In this document: positions 7,505-9,724 of the stretch, in pieces
Numbering within the stretch: position 1 is the first letter of the stretch
Layout: each line of letters begins with the position of its first letter
From: an uncultured Ruminococcus sp.
GTDB lineage: Bacteria > Bacillota > Clostridia > Oscillospirales > Ruminococcaceae
Assembly: GCA_946188175.1 (NCBI GenBank)
Contig: CAMHUJ010000033.1
Location: forward strand, 1-9,724
DNA: 9,724 nucleotides
Direction of reading: 5' to 3'
Notes under the pieces: generated by a model
Database searches by the model: none
What the model was told of the DNA's origin: nothing
Seen by the model: the letters and a program-made list of their open reading frames with translations, nothing else
Program-made: the position numbers and the translations under genes

Positions 7505-7565
7505 GAATACAGAGCATCTGCGCGGTTTGCCGCATGTACCGATGCGCAGTCCGCAGATCATAACA

Positions 7566-7574
7566 GAGGGGAGG
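7566..7574 (+). promoter_or_regulatory. Ribosome binding site of the dockerin-protein gene
   Basis: GAGGGGAGG, 7 bases before the ATG at 7582, supports that start and the signal peptide beginning there. Confidence 0.8.
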
Positions 7575-7581
7575 ATTTTGT

Positions 7582-8721
7582 ATGAAAATCCGCAGAAAAC
7601 TGTTTGCAGCGCTTTGCAGTACCGTCCTGCTGCTGACTGCGCTGCCGCCGCTGCAAATCACCGCATCGGCTGCCGAAATCGCACATGACCCGAGCCGGAA
7701 TGTGCAGGTGGAGGGCGTCGGCAATCCGTTCAATTTCGGCGAGCGTATGGCACCGGAGGGGACATCTATCGCAGAGCTGCGCGCAATCAATCACAAAATG
7801 ACCGTTCAGGAGTGCAAATATGCGCTCTATAAGGAGATCGACGAGCACTGGGATCTGATCTCGCTGCGCTTCGGTCAGACCGACCGTGAGAAGGTCTATG
7901 CACTGTTTCTCGGCGTCGGTACGCTGGAATCCACGCTCGGCGGAAACGGCGACGGCGCGGATATCGAAACCGCATTCTCCGAGGGCTTCGGCGTCAGCTC
8001 CGCACATGCATACGGCACGCTGCAAACCGCCGTCACTGCATTCAAAGACCCGGGCACGAGCTTCATGCAGGAGGAGGATGTCCCCGAGCTCGAGTGGTAT
8101 GATCTGAACGAATCAAATTTCTATGATGCGATCATCTCGAATCATATGGGCGTCCGCAAGATCATTCATTTTATCCGGCAGGCAATGGTCGATTATGAAC
8201 TGACCGGCTGGCAGGTCGTGCGCGGTGCGCTGAAGGGACATAATACCGGCTGGGCGAATTATACCGGCGACAATGACGGATACTATCAGAATTATCCGGA
8301 TGAGGGTGCCGCACTCGCGCAGTGGTATTATGAGGAAGGCCACCTCTACGATAATGTGTTCACATGGACGAAGGGTGAGGTTGCAGCCAAGCAGCGCGCG
8401 GGTAATCCGTGGGAGGACTGGTGGTATGATAAGGAGCCTAGCCTCGCAGAGGTCACAGCGCAGCCCGGACAGACGACGGAAAGTACGTCTGCTGCAACCG
8501 GAACAACGTCAGAATCCAAAACGAATCCGGCGGTTCTGCTTGGCGATGTGAACCTGAGCAATGATGTGACAGCCGCAGACGCAGTATTGCTCTGCAAGTA
8601 TCTGGCGACGTCCGAAGTGCTGACAAAGGAGCAGGCACAGCGCGGCGATATGAACAGCGACGGCAAGCTGAATGCTGCTGATGTGACGCTGCTGAAACGG
8701 CTGCTTCTCAGTAAAAGCTGA
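7582..8721 (+). CDS. Secreted dockerin protein with a probable lysozyme-like region
   Basis: The product is 379 residues. Residues 1-31 form a signal peptide (MKIRRKLF, a hydrophobic core, then ITASA-A), so it is exported. Residues about 75-265 are the main domain. A hydrophobic helix leads to GVGTLESTLGG (111-121) with Glu116; AYGTLQTAVTAF (143-154) and KGHNTGWANY (218-227) follow. The order of an ExS motif, a G-x-x-Q-like motif and an N-x-G-like motif resembles soluble lytic transglycosylase or lysozyme folds, which cut peptidoglycan or chitin-like chains; this assignment is an inference. Residues about 286-316 are a Ser/Thr/Gln linker. Residues 321-379 are a type I dockerin with two calcium loops: DVNLSNDVTAAD (322-333), with Ser instead of Asp at loop position 5, and the canonical DMNSDGKLNAAD (356-367). 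Dockerins bind cohesins on a scaffold protein, so it likely joins a cellulosome-like complex. No cohesin or scaffoldin gene is in the window. Confidence 0.87.
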   Translation: MKIRRKLFAALCSTVLLLTALPPLQITASAAEIAHDPSRNVQVEGVGNPFNFGERMAPEGTSIAELRAINHKMTVQECKYALYKEIDEHWDLISLRFGQTDREKVYALFLGVGTLESTLGGNGDGADIETAFSEGFGVSSAHAYGTLQTAVTAFKDPGTSFMQEEDVPELEWYDLNESNFYDAIISNHMGVRKIIHFIRQAMVDYELTGWQVVRGALKGHNTGWANYTGDNDGYYQNYPDEGAALAQWYYEEGHLYDNVFTWTKGEVAAKQRAGNPWEDWWYDKEPSLAEVTAQPGQTTESTSAATGTTSESKTNPAVLLGDVNLSNDVTAADAVLLCKYLATSEVLTKEQAQRGDMNSDGKLNAADVTLLKRLLLSKS

Positions 8722-8727
8722 CAATAC

Positions 8728-8798
8728 GGGGATTTTTGCATGGAATTTGTGCAAACTGCCGAATTCCGAGAAAATGCGAAAATCCCCTTGACTTTTTT
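8728..8798 (+). terminator. Terminator after the dockerin-protein gene, merged with the tRNA promoter
   Basis: A 14-pair stem with one G-T pair joins GGGGATTTTTGCAT (8728-8741) to ATGCGAAAATCCCC (8774-8787). Inside it GGAATT (8742-8747) can pair with AATTCC (8762-8767). The T-run (8793-8798) begins five bases after the stem, inside the next promoter. The hairpin begins 7 bases after the stop codon. Confidence 0.7.
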
Positions 8799-8816
8799 CC
8801 TCTGTTTTGATATAAT
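8788..8816 (+). promoter_or_regulatory. Promoter of the tRNA-Leu/tRNA-Ser unit
   Basis: TTGACT (8788-8793), a 17-base spacer and a perfect TATAAT (8811-8816). The predicted start near 8823 is about nine bases before the mature tRNA-Leu. It is among the strongest promoters in the window, as expected for stable RNA. Confidence 0.85.
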
Positions 8817-8831
8817 AATCGAGTAGTGAAT

Positions 8832-8914
8832 GCGAGTGTGCTGGAATTGGCAGACAGGCACGTTTGAGGGGCGTGTGTTTCGGCGTACGGGTTCAAGTCC
8901 CGTCACTCGCACCA
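8832..8914 (+). tRNA. tRNA-Leu (anticodon GAG)
   Basis: The acceptor arm GCGAGTG pairs with CACTCGC (8904-8910), followed by discriminator A and an encoded CCA (8912-8914). The anticodon stem CACGT/GCGTG closes a seven-base loop TTGAGGG with anticodon GAG at 8866-8868. The T arm is ACGGGTTCAAGTCCCGT, and the extra arm is of the long class II type, as for leucine. It decodes CUC and CUU. Confidence 0.95.
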
Positions 8915-8922
8915 CTTTTTTT

Positions 8923-8940
8923 CTTGCCCTATAGGGCGAG
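8923..8940 (+). other. Small hairpin in the tRNA spacer
   Basis: CTTGCCC and GGGCGAG pair (one G-T) around a TATA loop, just after a T-run that follows the tRNA-Leu CCA. The T-run comes before the hairpin, so it is not a terminator for this strand. It could mark the processing site between the two tRNAs. Confidence 0.4.
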
Positions 8941-8960
8941 CGATGACAGTTTTACCATGT

Positions 8961-9049
8961 GGAAAGATGGCTGAGCTGGTCTAAGGCGCACGACTGGAAA
9001 TCGTGTGTGCGTTAATAGCGCACCGAGGGTTCGAATCCCTCTCTTTCCG
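8961..9049 (+). tRNA. tRNA-Ser (anticodon GGA)
   Basis: The acceptor arm GGAAAGA pairs with TCTTTCC (9042-9048) and has discriminator G at 9049. The anticodon stem CACGA/TCGTG closes loop CTGGAAA with GGA at 8996-8998. The long extra arm pairs GTGCG (9007-9011) with CGCAC (9019-9023), typical of serine tRNA. The T arm is GAGGGTTCGAATCCCTC. CCA is not encoded, unlike the neighbouring tRNA-Leu, so it must be added by CCA-adding enzyme. It decodes UCC and UCU. It lies 46 bases after tRNA-Leu and is presumably co-transcribed. Confidence 0.95.
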
Positions 9050-9057
9050 CTTTTGTG

Positions 9058-9105
9058 AAAACCGCGTAATTGCTTGAAAAATGAGCAGTTACGCGGTTTT
9101 TCTTT
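9058..9105 (+). terminator. Rho-independent terminator of the tRNA unit
   Basis: A 17-pair stem with one G-T pair joins AAAACCGCGTAATTGCT (9058-9074) to AGCAGTTACGCGGTTTT (9084-9100) around a nine-base loop, and runs into TTTTTCTTTT. It begins 9 bases after tRNA-Ser. Confidence 0.93.
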
Positions 9106-9352
9106 TATCTGAAAATCCGTTATAACTGCGTGTGTGACGTCCAAACTGCGTAAAATCACATGAAACAGCATAGAAAGTCACACGAAAAGTCACACGCCGG
9201 AGATATTCCGGCGGCATTTTACAGAGAATTGAAGTGTAGTAGCATACAGTCATTCTCAGGTTCAGATACGCGCAAAAATCACACAAGTCAAACGAAAGCC
9301 CTGCGACCAAACCGATCGCGGGGCTTTCTGCGTCTATGGGAAGGAGTAACGG
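9106..9352. other. Gene-free region with short repeats and hairpins upstream of the replication-type gene
   Basis: No convincing gene is seen here. AACTGCGT occurs twice (9124-9131 and 9144-9151), 20 bases apart. A TCACAC-type motif recurs: TGTGTGAC inverted at 9131-9138, AAAATCACAT at 9152-9161, AAAGTCACACG at 9174-9184 and again at 9186-9196 with a 12-base period, and AAAATCACAC at 9275-9284, followed by the looser AGTCAAACG. An inverted repeat CGCCGGA/TCCGGCG lies at 9195-9213. Such clusters are typical of protein-binding sites for an integrase, excisionase or replication protein, but none of these roles is shown. No good promoter for the following gene was identified. Confidence 0.55.
9295..9327 (+). 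terminator. Hairpin just upstream of the replication-type gene
   Basis: AAAGCCCTGCGA (9295-9306) pairs with TCGCGGGGCTTT (9316-9327), 12 pairs with one G-T, around a nine-base loop. The stem resembles a terminator, but the T-run after it is short. It ends 13 bases before the ribosome binding site, so it may be an attenuator or the end of a unit lost or moved. Confidence 0.5.
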
Positions 9353-9724
9353 ATGCCGAAGCTCAAAAAGAAGATTACCCGTGATTTCACGACCGTTCAT
9401 AATACAATGCTCCGCGATATGCGGCTCGGTGCAACAGAGCGCGGTCTCCTGCTGACCATGCTTTCGTTGCCGGATGACTGGAACTTCTCGATCAAGGGGC
9501 TGTGCTGTATCCTGCCGGACGGGTATACGAAAATTGCAACTGCCCTCAAAAGCATTGAAAAGACCGGTTACCTTGTCCGGCGGCGCATCTACACGGACGG
9601 AAAGATTACTGACTGGGAGTATCTGTTCAGTGATGAGCCAATGTCAGATGTTGAATTAGTTGAAAACTCGAACGGTACCGAGCTACTAGAATCGGAAAAC
9701 CTAGAATTAGAAAACCTAATTCTA
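9353..9724 (+). CDS. Helix-turn-helix replication-initiator-like protein, partial (5' end only)
   Basis: The frame opens at ATG 9353, six bases after AAGGAG (9341-9346), and is still open at the right edge, giving 124 residues. The first 90 or so residues (MPKLKKKITRDFTTVHNTML, then RLGATERGLLLTMLSLPDDW, NFSIKGL, and TKIATALKSIEKTGYLVRRR) match the pattern of winged-helix proteins of Firmicutes conjugative elements and phages, which read roughly as F-T-x-V-x-N-x-x-L-R-D followed by LLSLPDDWxFSxxGL and AL-x-x-LE-x-x-GYL. They are usually annotated as helix-turn-helix or replication initiator proteins and act on an element's own origin. From about residue 100 the sequence becomes a repetitive Leu/Glu/Asn tract (ELVEN, LESEN, LELEN), as these proteins often show. 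The replication role is inferred from family resemblance. Confidence 0.75.
   Translation, partial: MPKLKKKITRDFTTVHNTMLRDMRLGATERGLLLTMLSLPDDWNFSIKGLCCILPDGYTKIATALKSIEKTGYLVRRRIYTDGKITDWEYLFSDEPMSDVELVENSNGTELLESENLELENLIL
9653..9724 (+). repeat. Short tandem repeats and an inverted repeat inside the replication-type gene
   Basis: Two 15-base units, CTAGAATCGGAAAAC (9686-9700) and CTAGAATTAGAAAAC (9701-9715), are followed by a partial third. A looser copy, GAATTAGTTGAAAAC, is at 9653-9667. TAGAATTAG (9702-9710) and CTAATTCTA (9716-9724) form a perfect 9-base inverted repeat around AAAAC. The tract may continue past the window. Confidence 0.7.

Noticed and set aside
8346..8915. 189-residue minus-strand frame beginning MVRVTGLEPVRR
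   Set aside because: Its start is the antisense of tRNA-Leu, a common source of false proteins, and the rest is antisense to the dockerin gene.
8929..9171. 80-residue minus-strand frame containing GKRGIRTLG
   Set aside because: This is the well-known false reading across the antisense of a tRNA, here tRNA-Ser and its terminator.
9269..9292. Possible leftward promoter TTGACT with TATCTG
   Set aside because: The -10 box matches the consensus at only three positions and no gene follows in that direction.
9089..9400. 103-residue minus-strand frame containing RVTFRVTF
   Set aside because: The repeated VTF residues come from the DNA repeats. It crosses the tRNA terminator and the start of the initiator-like gene and has no ribosome binding site seen.
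71..9713. The 12-mer TAGAATTAGAAA occurs at both 71-82 and 9702-9713
   Set aside because: It is a low-complexity A/T-rich string; flanks differ, so a shared origin cannot be supported from this window.

Overview
The window looks like chromosome from a gut or rumen member of the Firmicutes class Clostridia, most likely a Ruminococcus-like Oscillospiraceae. The reasons are strong AGGAGG ribosome binding sites, sigma-A promoters of the TTGACA/TATAAT type, moderately GC-rich coding DNA, and a secreted protein ending in a type I dockerin, the module that plugs enzymes into cellulosome-type scaffolds. The species assignment is an inference.

Left part (1-5600), mostly minus strand. A promoter at 10-38 points out of the left edge. 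Next comes a non-coding inverted-repeat element (about 55-258) carrying a mini-hairpin in each arm, then a MATE efflux pump gene (296-1660) with its own promoter. To its right lies what appears to be one transcription unit read leftwards: fhs (formate-tetrahydrofolate ligase), an unrecognised small gene whose ATG overlaps the fhs stop codon and whose frame is broken, and putP (sodium/proline symporter). It starts at a promoter upstream of fhs (5633-5662) and ends at a hairpin terminator (1729-1765).

Middle part (5600-8790), plus strand. Two exported proteins follow, each with its own promoter, ribosome binding site and terminator. One is a lipoprotein with an Ala/Glu-rich stalk and a von Willebrand factor A domain. 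The other is a signal-peptide protein with a probable lysozyme-like region, a Ser/Thr linker and a C-terminal dockerin.

Right part (8788-9724). A strong promoter drives a two-gene tRNA unit, tRNA-Leu(GAG) then tRNA-Ser(GGA), closed by a 17-bp terminator. Beyond it the character changes. About 300 bases without a convincing gene carry a cluster of TCACAC-type repeats and two hairpins. Then comes the start of a helix-turn-helix replication-initiator-like gene that runs off the right edge and ends, within the window, in a repetitive Leu/Glu/Asn tract with a DNA inverted repeat. This is the expected layout at one end of an integrative element beside a tRNA gene, but no integrase or duplicated attachment site is visible here, so that reading is an inference.

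Most of the window is ordinary housekeeping DNA. The items most worth checking are the broken gene between fhs and putP, the nested inverted-repeat element at the left, the dockerin protein with a lysozyme-like region, and the possible mobile-element end at the right.
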